A stretch of DNA of 64,000 nt from Culturomica massiliensis. Its GTDB lineage: Bacteria; Bacteroidota; Bacteroidia; Bacteroidales; Marinifilaceae. The stretch spans positions 1,240,001 to 1,304,000 of the forward strand of contig NZ_LT594621.1 in assembly GCF_900091655.1 (NCBI RefSeq), read 5' to 3'. Shown here in pieces: positions 18,998-26,979 of this stretch. The number at the start of each line of letters is the position of its first letter. Within the stretch, counting starts at the first letter, position 1. A model generated the notes under the pieces. It saw only the letters and a program-made list of their open reading frames with translations, ran no database searches and was not told the origin of the DNA. Both the position numbers and the translations under genes were made by a program.

Positions 18998-20344
18998 TGT
19001 AAATAGACATGATGAAAGACATTTATTACTGGATTTATTACACTCATTTTATTTTCAAAAAAATTATTAGCAAAAAATTTATGGTATAATATATATCAGA
19101 ATGAGAACATTATTACATTTGTTTCAAAAAGTGTTAGATTAAGCAAGTTATTGTATTTTGCTTCACAGCTAAATCTCGATAATGTTATAGTATCGTATTT
19201 AAATGAAATTTATATTGAAGCACTTAAAGCGAAATACCCAGAGAGCATTATAGAATATGTATTGATTGTAAGACAGAAATTAAAGAAAACGACTCCATCA
19301 AGAGAAAAAATTGATGCATGGTTAATTTCTTTATACTATAATCTTGCTTGTTCGGAAAAAGCCTATGAGATAATCAAAGATACTAATAATCATAGTTCCC
19401 TAATAAATTTGATAACAATTCTTGTGTTAGAAGACATAGGAAAAAAAGAAGAGGCTTTAAGTCTATGTGAATTTGAATTGAATTCAAATAATCACCAAAA
19501 TATAAATTATGAATTAGCCCTTCGTTCTACAAGATTAATGATAAATTATGTTATTGGGAATTACGATATTGCTTTACAGGAATATACAGAATTATACAAT
19601 AATCCTAAATATTGCAATTTATTTGAATATGGTTTTGTCCTCCGTAATGCAGAATTAATTTATTCCGAGACTTCATTTCAAGATAGCCTTGCTCCTATTT
19701 GGGAGAGTGTAAAACATTTCCAGAAATATAAGGCTTTCAAAATGGAAGCTTATTCTAGGATAACTTATGGTGTTCAGAGTGCATTGATGGGAAGATTTAG
19801 CATTGCATTAAGACAATTCAAAATAGCAGGGAATTTATTACAAAATGTTGTTATTGAACGGCATTCTATTTTAAATAATATTTCTGTAGTACACTTATAT
19901 CAAGGAAATTATAATAATGAAATAAAAGAGAATATTAATAGAGCTATCTCTCTTTCACAGAGAGACTTTGATAAAACGGCTCTTTATATGAATTATTTAG
20001 CATTATTAGATTGGCGTGAAGAAAATGAAGAAGCAAAATCTGTTATATCAACATTATTAACAAGGTTAGATCAACGGACATTTAGTAGTGTTGAACTTAC
20101 TGCAGGATGCTATTATAATATTTCTAAATTCTATGAAAAAATAGGAGACATTAATAATGCAGAGAAATATATTGAATTAATTTATAAACTACCATTGATA
20201 ATAAATAATATATGGTCTTTTAGATTATATAATAAGCCGATTCAACATAATGATAACGATTATATTGAATCGACTGTAAATAGATGTTTATCTTTTATCT
20301 CAAATTGGAATCTTGAGGTCGATAATAGTTTAATGCAGTATTAA
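18987..20344 (+). CDS. TPR-like helical-repeat protein of unknown function, with a frame break at an A7 run
   Basis: The frame from the ATG at 18987 (MDDFVNRHDERH) stops at TAG 19068-19070. The -1 frame is open from about 19011 to 20344 and reads smoothly through. Joining them at the A7 run 19057-19063 gives ...HSFYFQKKLLAKNLW... and a protein of about 452 residues. Without the join, the open frame starts only at a TTG (19151, 397 residues). The product is all-helical, with TPR-like segments such as NYDIALQEYTELY and FSIALRQFKIAG, and no signal peptide, membrane segment or P-loop. The DNA is much more AT-rich than its surroundings, which suggests transfer. The last 50 bases overlap the convergent ATP-grasp gene. 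Function is unknown. Confidence 0.7.
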
Positions 20345-21299
20345 TTATTGATTTAAATAAATCAGAGTACGACATATCAAATCGAGAAGCCAAATAACCA
20401 AAACCAGAATCTGCTCCAATATGGGCATCGGGTGTCAGTTCTATTAAATACAATTCATCATTCTTTATTCTGCAATCTATTCGCATATAATCCATTTTAC
20501 CCAATGAGATAAAAATAGCCTTGATTTTTTCAATTTCAGATAATGAGATGTTATCTAAGATAGTTCTATAACGTAGTTTTTCAGAAAGATGCTTCAAATT
20601 TGCACAGTACAGATGTTTTTGCATATAATATTCATCATCTTCGAAATACAACTCCAGTGCTGAAAATAGTTTTAAACCTGTATTATCTCCAATGATGTAA
20701 AAGCAAACTTCTTTTCCCCCTATAAATTCTTCTGCTAATATCGGTTGTTTATGTACTTTCAACAAATCTCTTATAAGTATATTTGCTTCGTGAATATTGC
20801 TTACTAAAGAGTTTTCTGTTATACCTATAGAGCTTCCTTCCATGTTAGGCTTTAGTACTATTGGGAAATCTAAATTATCTAATAATTGGACTTCATTAAT
20901 ATCTCTAATCAAATAGCCTTTTGCTGATTTAAGACCAAAATCATTACAATATAATTTTGATAAATATTTATCTTGGCATATAATTCTAGCGTATGTATCA
21001 GCGCCACAGTATTTTATCCTATAACTTTCACATATTGCAGGTATTAATGCCATGCGGTTTCGCGACCTTTCCCCTCCATAGATAGTAAAAACTAAATCCT
21101 TTTTATGCTTTTGAATGTTATTTATAAATTCATCTGGTGAATTGTAATGGACTACTTGCGAAGAAAGAGTTTTTAAGGCTTCAAAAACATTATTGAAATA
21201 TTCATCGCTTATTTGTTCTAGAGAAGAAGAGGAAAAAGACACATCTACATTATCTGTGTATAATCTATCAGCTATTAATACTAATCTTAAATCGTCCAT
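20295..21299 (-). CDS. ATP-grasp ligase related to D-Ala-D-Ala ligase
   Basis: This is a 334-residue cytosolic protein. Ddl-like elements appear in order: FTIYGGERSRN near residue 70, CGADTYARIICQDKYLSK, the ATP-grasp loop LKPNMEGSSIGI, AEEFIGGKEV, and the metal-binding end YMRIDCRIKNDELYLIELTP. In true Ddl the last block reads close to EVNTLPG; here it is IELTPDAHIG, so the substrate is probably not D-Ala plus D-Ala. Possible roles are peptide or small-molecule ligation. The gene is AT-rich, and its first codons (MDD) and leader are identical to those of the convergent TPR-like gene because both lie in the inverted repeat. Confidence 0.75.
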   Translation of the reverse strand: MDDLRLVLIADRLYTDNVDVSFSSSSLEQISDEYFNNVFEALKTLSSQVVHYNSPDEFINNIQKHKKDLVFTIYGGERSRNRMALIPAICESYRIKYCGADTYARIICQDKYLSKLYCNDFGLKSAKGYLIRDINEVQLLDNLDFPIVLKPNMEGSSIGITENSLVSNIHEANILIRDLLKVHKQPILAEEFIGGKEVCFYIIGDNTGLKLFSALELYFEDDEYYMQKHLYCANLKHLSEKLRYRTILDNISLSEIEKIKAIFISLGKMDYMRIDCRIKNDELYLIELTPDAHIGADSGFGYLASRFDMSYSDLFKSIINTALNYYRPQDSNLR

Positions 21300-21321
21300 A
21301 ATATTAAGTTATCACTTATTT
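21289..21321. repeat. Right copy of the 33-bp perfect inverted repeat
   Basis: This is the exact reverse complement of 18965-18997. It covers the leader, the ATG (21299) and the first codons of the ATP-grasp gene on the minus strand. The two copies bracket 2,291 bases holding two convergent genes. Confidence 0.9.
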
Positions 21322-21326
21322 GTCTA

Positions 21327-21334
21327 CAAATATA
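21327..21334 (-). promoter_or_regulatory. Promoter-like -7 box facing into the inverted segment
   Basis: Read on the minus strand this is TATATTTG, an exact TAnnTTTG match, 5 bases outside the right inverted repeat. Transcription would start at or just inside the repeat and read the ATP-grasp gene. No strong -33 TTTG is seen at normal spacing. The matching place outside the left repeat has no inward box, only an outward one for the recombinase. Confidence 0.45.
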
Positions 21335-21608
21335 TCCAAATTATCGAATTATTAATATTTTTATTCAAATATGAATATAAAATTTATGAATATCATGTTT
21401 GAGAAAGCATAATTACGCAGATAATGATTTTAAAATATTTAATCAGAAATGATAAACCGGCCGTTGGGTTGCAGGTAAGATACCGGAACAATGATATTGA
21501 CAATGAGAGATTTCAGACGATACGACTTACTGAATTAATACACAAAAAAGGCCGTTGACAATCAACGACCTTTTCCATTGTAATGGCTGTTTGAATTCAA
21601 TTGGTTTG
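21335..21608. other. Gap right of the invertible segment: a short open frame and a terminator
   Basis: The first part is AT-rich spacer. A plus-strand frame of 44 codons (ATG 21424 to TGA 21558) contains GLQVRYRNNDIDNERFQ, which has plausible coding texture but no family I recognise; it could be a small gene or a remnant. Its stop lies inside the terminator hairpin of the next gene. No tRNA or tmRNA fragment that would mark an island end is visible. Confidence 0.3.
21546..21574 (-). terminator. Hairpin terminator after the PepSY-like lipoprotein gene
   Basis: The arms aaaaggccgttga and tcaacgacctttt pair with one mismatch around a 3-base loop. Read on the minus strand the structure ends in a T-run, and it lies about 35 bases past the lipoprotein stop codon. 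Confidence 0.65.
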
Positions 21609-22601
21609 TCAGGATTCCAGAACAATATCCCCGACTGTAATAGTCTGATCGCTGTTTCTGGTAATTTTCAGTTCATACTCATCGTCCCCTTTTTCAAATT
21701 CGATGGTATATATTTCAGCCCCCTCCTCTTTAACCATCTCAATGTCTTCGATATCTTCTGCTGTAACGACAGATTGTGCGGCTATAGCCTTTTCCACTTC
21801 AGTTTTTATATCAGCAGGAAGAGCATTTATATCCGGATAGTTATACTCTTCTTCATCCAGTTTAAGAGTTCCGTTTTCTTCCACCAAAGTAATCTCTACA
21901 ATTATCTTTCCTTCTTTTAAATCCAACTCATGTTCCACGACTCCATCCTCTTTCTCGGATTCATAATCGATAATTTCGGCATTGGCATGATTCCGGGCCA
22001 CCCAATCCTTAACGGCATCCGGGATTTCAAGCGGCATTTCTTCCCGATCCCCGTCATCCTCTACTTCTTTGAGCAATATACCTTGCACATCATAATAGAG
22101 ATCGATTTCCACCTCATTCTGAACACTTTCCATTTCGATCTTATAAGATACAACACCGTCACGTTCTAATTTATAAACATCATCGGTTTCCCATACCTGT
22201 GCATCGCTATATAAGGTATTGATCAATGTCTGTTCTGAAATTCCCTTTACCGGATTACATTTGGTTTTCTCAAAAGATTGACGTACGGCTTCCGGTAGTT
22301 CACTATACGAAATTTCCTGATCTACCAAACGGATGTTGTCATTATTCCCAAACCATACCGATACGGTATCTACATTGGAATCCATAGCTCTGGGCGTTAC
22401 TTTAGGTAAAGTAAAAGTAGCGATATCGTATTTTTTATCGTTACTTTTCTTCCAGTTGATATTCGCCGCTTTCGGATACTTTTTCAACAATATCTCCTCC
22501 TTACTGGCAAGCGAACCTTTACCTCCATCATCATCACTACAAGCCGTAAATGCAGCACTTAAGGCCAGTATTAAACCGAAAATAAATAATTTTTTGCTCA
22601 T
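21609..22601 (-). CDS. Lipoprotein with tandem PepSY-like (DUF2874) domains
   Basis: I start it at the ATG at 22601, giving MSKKLFIFGLILALSAAFTAC with a lipobox Cys; a longer frame to 22622 is less likely. The mature protein (about 310 residues) is acidic. It has repeated units of the kind KYPKAANINWKK, LPEAVRQSFEKTK and IPDAVKDWVARNHANAEI, each followed by beta strands, as in the PepSY-like family. Such periplasmic or surface proteins are often controlled by, or modulate, adjacent two-component systems. It is divergent from a response regulator/kinase pair, which fits that pattern. Its molecular role is unknown. Confidence 0.85.
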   Translation of the reverse strand: MSKKLFIFGLILALSAAFTACSDDDGGKGSLASKEEILLKKYPKAANINWKKSNDKKYDIATFTLPKVTPRAMDSNVDTVSVWFGNNDNIRLVDQEISYSELPEAVRQSFEKTKCNPVKGISEQTLINTLYSDAQVWETDDVYKLERDGVVSYKIEMESVQNEVEIDLYYDVQGILLKEVEDDGDREEMPLEIPDAVKDWVARNHANAEIIDYESEKEDGVVEHELDLKEGKIIVEITLVEENGTLKLDEEEYNYPDINALPADIKTEVEKAIAAQSVVTAEDIEDIEMVKEEGAEIYTIEFEKGDDEYELKITRNSDQTITVGDIVLES

Positions 22602-22781
22602 AACATAAAAATTTAATTTCACAATACTTTTTAGTTTTTGCCGTTATATCCGGACAACCCCGTTTTTATTTGGGAAAACAAAGAAAATATCCAATTCTAA
22701 AGAAATTCTGAACATTTACTTTATCCGGCATTTTTTTTGAAATTTAGTGCAAAAGCTCGGTTTGTATGGGTTTTATTATTT

Positions 22782-22789
22782 ATTTTTGA
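22782..22789 (+). promoter_or_regulatory. -7 promoter box of the two-component operon
   Basis: TATTTTTG matches TAnnTTTG exactly and lies 19 bases before the response-regulator ATG. A TTTG at 22762-22765 is 16 bases upstream, shorter than the usual 19-20. The gap is shared with the divergent lipoprotein gene. Confidence 0.5.
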
Positions 22790-22808
22790 TTTCAAACCAT
22801 AAAAAATT

Positions 22809-23495
22809 ATGAAATTACTGATTATAGAAGATGAAAAAGATTTATCGGGTTCCATTGAAAATTATCTTCACTGTGAAGGTTACATCTGTGAATGTGTATA
22901 CGATTACGCCACTGCAGAAGAAAAAATACTCTTATATGACTATGATTGTGTCATAGTCGATTTGACCCTGCCGGATGGAAACGGCCTGGACATTGTCTAC
23001 AAACTGAAATCCCGTAAAGCCGATGCCGGTATTATTATTATCTCCGCCCGCAACTCAACCGACGACAAAATCAAAGGCTTGGATATCGGTGCCGATGATT
23101 ATCTGGCAAAACCGTTCAACCTTTCGGAACTAAACGCCCGATTGAAATCCGTTCTGCGCCGAAGAAATTTCGGTGGACAAAAAGAATTCAAATACAACGA
23201 AATCCGGATTCTCCCCGACCTACATGCCGTATTCGTCAACGAAAACGAAATCGAATTTACCCGGAAAGAATACGATTTACTCACTTATCTGATTATCAAC
23301 CGGGAAAGAGTATTGACAAAAGAAGCCATCGTAGAACATTTGTGGGGAGACTATATGGGTATCGGCGCCGATACCTTCGATGCCTTATATACACACATGC
23401 GTAAATTACGTAAAAAACTACAGGATGCAGGAGCAGAAGACTATATAGAAACGATATATGCCGTAGGTTATAAATTCACCCTGAAAGAAAAATGA
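22809..23495 (+). CDS. OmpR-family response regulator
   Basis: This is a 228-residue protein with a receiver domain (residues 1-115) and a C-terminal winged helix (residues 125-226). The acidic pair is EDE at 7-9, the phospho-acceptor is Asp51 in VIVDLTLPDGNG, the Thr/Ser switch lies in IIISARN and the Lys in DYLAKPF. The winged helix has EFTRKEYDLLTYLIINRERVL and the YAVGYKF ending. It overlaps the kinase start by 4 bases (ATGA), so the two are translationally coupled. Likely targets include its own operon and the divergent PepSY-like lipoprotein gene, by position. Confidence 0.95.
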   Translation: MKLLIIEDEKDLSGSIENYLHCEGYICECVYDYATAEEKILLYDYDCVIVDLTLPDGNGLDIVYKLKSRKADAGIIIISARNSTDDKIKGLDIGADDYLAKPFNLSELNARLKSVLRRRNFGGQKEFKYNEIRILPDLHAVFVNENEIEFTRKEYDLLTYLIINRERVLTKEAIVEHLWGDYMGIGADTFDALYTHMRKLRKKLQDAGAEDYIETIYAVGYKFTLKEK

Positions 23496-24763
23496 AACTA
23501 TCCAAAATATACAAAAGATATACCCTGGTGACACTATCATTGGTACTTATGATCGGTAGTCTCTCACATTACGGTATCATCACCTACTTCATCCACCGTT
23601 CTGCCGACCATACACTGAAAGAATACCGGGAAAATACAGAACATTACATCCGGGAACACGACACGCTGATTATCTCCGACAACCCGGTACTCAGCGATAG
23701 TCGTATAACAGCCGTAGTCGTAGATCCCGATATTTATCTGGAAGAATATTTCCGTGACACATTGGTGTACAGCCCTTATAAAAAAGAAACGGTAGTTTTT
23801 CGTCTTCTGTCTTACACACTACAGACGAAAAACGATAATTATATGCTGACTTTATGGCAAGCTACAGTAGACACCGAAGATGTCCTTTGGGCCATAGGTG
23901 TATCCCTGCTGGTTTTATTCATCTTATTTGCTCTGTTCTCCCTCTGGTGGACCAAATGGTTTGTCGGTAACCTTTGGCATCCTTTTTACCAAATATTGGA
24001 GCAGTTAAAGGAATTCGACCTGCTCAACCTCCATACAATAAAAGTAAACAAATGCCGGGTTGACGAATTCAACACATTAAATGGCGTATTAAACCGGATG
24101 TTGGACCGGATTCAGAAAGACTATATTTCTTTACGTGAATTGACAGAAACGACTTCCCACGAGCTACAAACTCCTCTGTCAATTGTAAAGGCCCGTCTTG
24201 AATTATTGCAACAAAACAACCAGAATAGCATGAAAGACACGGAACTGATTCAATCTGTAAGCAGTGCCGTAGACCGTGTCATCCGTCTCAACAGATTTAT
24301 GCTGACGATTGCAAAAATCAACAACGACCAGTTTCCTGCCGGTAAACTTATCTCCATAAACAATTACATTGACGATTTTTTACAAGCATATGAAGATATG
24401 ATCGAAATGAAAAACCTGAAAATACAAAAATTACATTCGGCCGATTTAAAACTCTACTTACATCCCCTATTGGCTGAAATGTTAACCTCTAATATACTGT
24501 CAAATGCCATCCGGTACAACATCAAAAACGGCCATATCCGGATCCAAACAACCGACTCTACATTATCGGTAACGAATCCCTACAACAATATAATCCCTGC
24601 CGGCGACCTTTTCGCCCGGTTCAATAAATCGGGACACGAAAAAGAAGCGACAGGGTTAGGACTCGCAATTGTCAAAAGTATATGTGAAAAGAACAACCTC
24701 GATATACGAATCGACATGACGACAAACGAATTTCATATACAACTGAAAGTCAGACAGTCATAG
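23492..24763 (+). CDS. Membrane sensor histidine kinase
   Basis: This is a 423-residue protein with a membrane helix near residues 12-35, a periplasmic sensor loop of about 95 residues, and a second helix near 131-152. The dimerisation helix has ETTSHELQTPLSIVKARLELL with the phosphorylated His at 223. The ATPase part shows NILSNAIRYN (N box), ATGLGLAIVKSIC (G2 box) and a degraded region before it. The sensor domain is not one I recognise. The kinase pairs with the overlapping response regulator. Confidence 0.93.
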   Translation: MKLSKIYKRYTLVTLSLVLMIGSLSHYGIITYFIHRSADHTLKEYRENTEHYIREHDTLIISDNPVLSDSRITAVVVDPDIYLEEYFRDTLVYSPYKKETVVFRLLSYTLQTKNDNYMLTLWQATVDTEDVLWAIGVSLLVLFILFALFSLWWTKWFVGNLWHPFYQILEQLKEFDLLNLHTIKVNKCRVDEFNTLNGVLNRMLDRIQKDYISLRELTETTSHELQTPLSIVKARLELLQQNNQNSMKDTELIQSVSSAVDRVIRLNRFMLTIAKINNDQFPAGKLISINNYIDDFLQAYEDMIEMKNLKIQKLHSADLKLYLHPLLAEMLTSNILSNAIRYNIKNGHIRIQTTDSTLSVTNPYNNIIPAGDLFARFNKSGHEKEATGLGLAIVKSICEKNNLDIRIDMTTNEFHIQLKVRQS

Positions 24764-24792
24764 TCAGAATAATTAGTTCCCGGATTCTGTTT

Positions 24793-26526
24793 TTATAAAA
24801 CTTCCCGGATATGTTTGTAATTGGAGCGGATGGTATCTATGACTTCCTTGCCTTTACCATTTAATAAAAGCTTATACATAGATTTAAACATCCCTACCAT
24901 TTGTTCCCATTCGACCTGCGGAGGCATCGCCAAGGCATTGGGATCTGTCATAACATTTACGAGTACCGGACCGTCAAAATCAAACGCCTCTCCCAAAACA
25001 GAAGCAACCTCTTCAGAGTGCCGTATGGTAAAGTTTTTCATTCCCATAGCTTCTGCCATTTTGGCAAAATCCGGATTCTGCATATCCGTTTGCCAATCCG
25101 GTAGTCCGGCAACCTCCATCTCCAATTTCACCATACCCAAAGCCCTGTTGTTGAATACAATCAATTTCACCGGTAATTTATACTGTACAATCGTACTTAA
25201 ATCTCCCAATAACATCGACAATCCGCCGTCTCCGCAAAGAGCGACAACTTCTCTTCCCGGATAAGCTAAAGCTGCCCCGATAGCCTGAGGCATCGCATTC
25301 GCCATCGTACCGTGATTAAAAGAACCGAGCATCTTACGTTGTCCGGTAGCTTCCAGATAGCGCGCTCCCCAAACACAAGTCATTCCGGTATCTACCGTAA
25401 AAACAGCATCCCGGGCTGCCAGTTCATTTACGACAGACATGACGTATTCCGGATGTATTTTATTCTCTCCTCCCTTATCTTCAACATACACGCTCAGATA
25501 CTTTTTTACTTCGGCATAACGAGCCAATTGCTTACGTAAAAAAGTATCGTTGGTCTTAGGCAAAATATGCGGTATCAATGCCTGTAAAGTCGTTTTTATA
25601 TCTCCGCACAACCCTCTTTCTATTTTAGCACGACGTCCCAAACGCTCCGGCCGGATATCTATCTGAATAATCCGGTTATGTACCGGCATAAAAGAAGCAT
25701 AGGGAAAATCTGTTCCTAACATCAGCAATACGTCTGCTTCATGCATACTTTCATATCCGGAAGGCATACCCAACAACCCTGTCATTCCTACCTCATTCGG
25801 ATTATCATACTGAATTTCCATCTTGCTTTTAAAAGAATAAGCAACCGGAGCATTCAACAAACCGGCCAACTGTATCAATTCATCGTGAGCGTCCTTTGCT
25901 CCTATTCCACAAAAAAGAGTCACTTTCTCCGCATTATTCAAAATATCGGCCAATTCCTGTAATTCATCAAAAGAAGGACAAGCCCTTACCGAAACCGGAA
26001 ATACACAAGGTGAAGAAGATAAATTATCCGTTGTATCCGCAGCCAGATCTCCGGGTAAACCGACTACGGCAACTCCTTTCCGGGTAATAGCCGCCTGCAT
26101 TCCTCCCTGCAACATACGCGGTAGTTGTTCCGGAGTTACAGCCAATTGATTGAACAAACTACAATCGTCAAACAACCGGATCGTATTTGTCTCCTGAAAA
26201 TAATCCGTTCCGATCTCTTCCGATAGAATAGTAGAAGCAATAGCTATTACGGAAGCTCCCGAACGATGGGCATCGTATAAACCGTTTATCAGATGAACAT
26301 GACCAGGACCGCTGCTCCCCGCACAACAAGCCAAACCACCGTGCAATTGTGCTTCCGCTCCGGCTGCAAAGGCCCCGGTTTCTTCATGCCGTACATGTAT
26401 CCATTGTATCTTACCGTTCCTCCGTACAGCATCGTTTACCTGATTTAAACTATCGCCGGTCACGGCATAAATCCGTTTCACTCCGGCAGCAACCAACATG
26501 TCTACCAATTGTTCTGCAACTTTCAT
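24793..26526 (-). CDS. poxB: Thiamine-diphosphate-dependent pyruvate oxidase/quinone dehydrogenase (PoxB-like)
   Basis: This is a 577-residue protein of the acetolactate synthase fold. The N-terminal Pyr domain has VAAGVKRIYAVTGDSLN and HVRHEETGAFAAGA with the conserved Glu. A central FAD/CoA-type domain has FCGIGAKDAHDEL. The C-terminal PP domain has the ThDP motif GDGGLSMLLGDLSTIVQY ending in NNRALGMVK. Length and the first 30 residues fit PoxB, which decarboxylates pyruvate to acetate and passes electrons to quinone. Acetate-forming pyruvate oxidase using O2 is the main alternative. The C-terminus is basic and amphipathic, as in PoxB membrane binding. Confidence 0.87.
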   Translation of the reverse strand: MKVAEQLVDMLVAAGVKRIYAVTGDSLNQVNDAVRRNGKIQWIHVRHEETGAFAAGAEAQLHGGLACCAGSSGPGHVHLINGLYDAHRSGASVIAIASTILSEEIGTDYFQETNTIRLFDDCSLFNQLAVTPEQLPRMLQGGMQAAITRKGVAVVGLPGDLAADTTDNLSSSPCVFPVSVRACPSFDELQELADILNNAEKVTLFCGIGAKDAHDELIQLAGLLNAPVAYSFKSKMEIQYDNPNEVGMTGLLGMPSGYESMHEADVLLMLGTDFPYASFMPVHNRIIQIDIRPERLGRRAKIERGLCGDIKTTLQALIPHILPKTNDTFLRKQLARYAEVKKYLSVYVEDKGGENKIHPEYVMSVVNELAARDAVFTVDTGMTCVWGARYLEATGQRKMLGSFNHGTMANAMPQAIGAALAYPGREVVALCGDGGLSMLLGDLSTIVQYKLPVKLIVFNNRALGMVKLEMEVAGLPDWQTDMQNPDFAKMAEAMGMKNFTIRHSEEVASVLGEAFDFDGPVLVNVMTDPNALAMPPQVEWEQMVGMFKSMYKLLLNGKGKEVIDTIRSNYKHIREVL

Positions 26527-26710
26527 CGTTTATCGTATTTAGGGGTTTTGCTTTATTTCAGACCTTTCATAAGCCTTGAAAATCTCCGCTTCGGTAATAT
26601 TCTGCCATAAAGCAATAAAATCTCTTTTACAAACGATTTTTTTTATAAAATGTTCGAGTCACACAAGCAGAAAGTATTTTTAAAAATAATCTTTTGTTTC
26701 CGGCTCAAAA

Positions 26711-26742
26711 TTTGGACAATTCAAAAAACAATCCTATTTTTG
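26711..26742 (+). promoter_or_regulatory. tRNA-Glu promoter
   Basis: TTTG at 26711-26714, a 20-base spacer and TATTTTTG at 26735-26742 form a near-ideal Bacteroidetes promoter, 36 bases before the tRNA. Confidence 0.75.
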
Positions 26743-26778
26743 TCGCGCAAAATCAAAACGATTTTACCACACCATTGA

Positions 26779-26850
26779 GGCGCTATCGTCTAGGGGTTAG
26801 GACGTAAGATTCTCATTCTTAAAACAGGGGTTCGATTCCCCTTAGCGCTA
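26779..26850 (+). tRNA. tRNA-Glu (anticodon CTC)
   Basis: This is a 72-base cloverleaf. The acceptor GGCGCTA pairs with TAGCGCT (first pair G-U), the D arm is CGTCTAGGGGTTAGGACG, and the anticodon stem TAAGA/TCTTA holds the loop TTCTCAT, so the anticodon is CTC for GAG codons. The T arm is AGGGGTTCGATTCCCCT. CCA is not encoded. CTC is the less usual Glu anticodon beside the main TTC one. Confidence 0.93.
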
Positions 26851-26852
26851 CT

Positions 26853-26882
26853 AAAAAGGACCGGTTTTACCGGTTCTTTTTG
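26853..26882 (+). terminator. Terminator after tRNA-Glu
   Basis: A stem around ACCGGT-TTT-ACCGGT is extended by GG/TC pairs and an A-run matching the following CTTTTTG tract. It begins directly behind the tRNA. Confidence 0.85.
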
Positions 26883-26979
26883 TTTATAATCCTTTTTCTT
26901 CGATATCCCCATAAATAGGGATTGAATTTCTAACCGACAAATTTTAAATTTGCCTTCCGAAAAGATATATCTGCAAAAT

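Noticed and set aside
17821..21420. Classical ssrA-integrated genomic island with flanking att repeats
   Set aside because: I looked for a second copy of the tmRNA 3' end (GGTTCGATTCCCTGCTGCTC) to the right of the AT-rich block and found none in view. The recombinase could still be an integrase, but the island ends cannot be shown.
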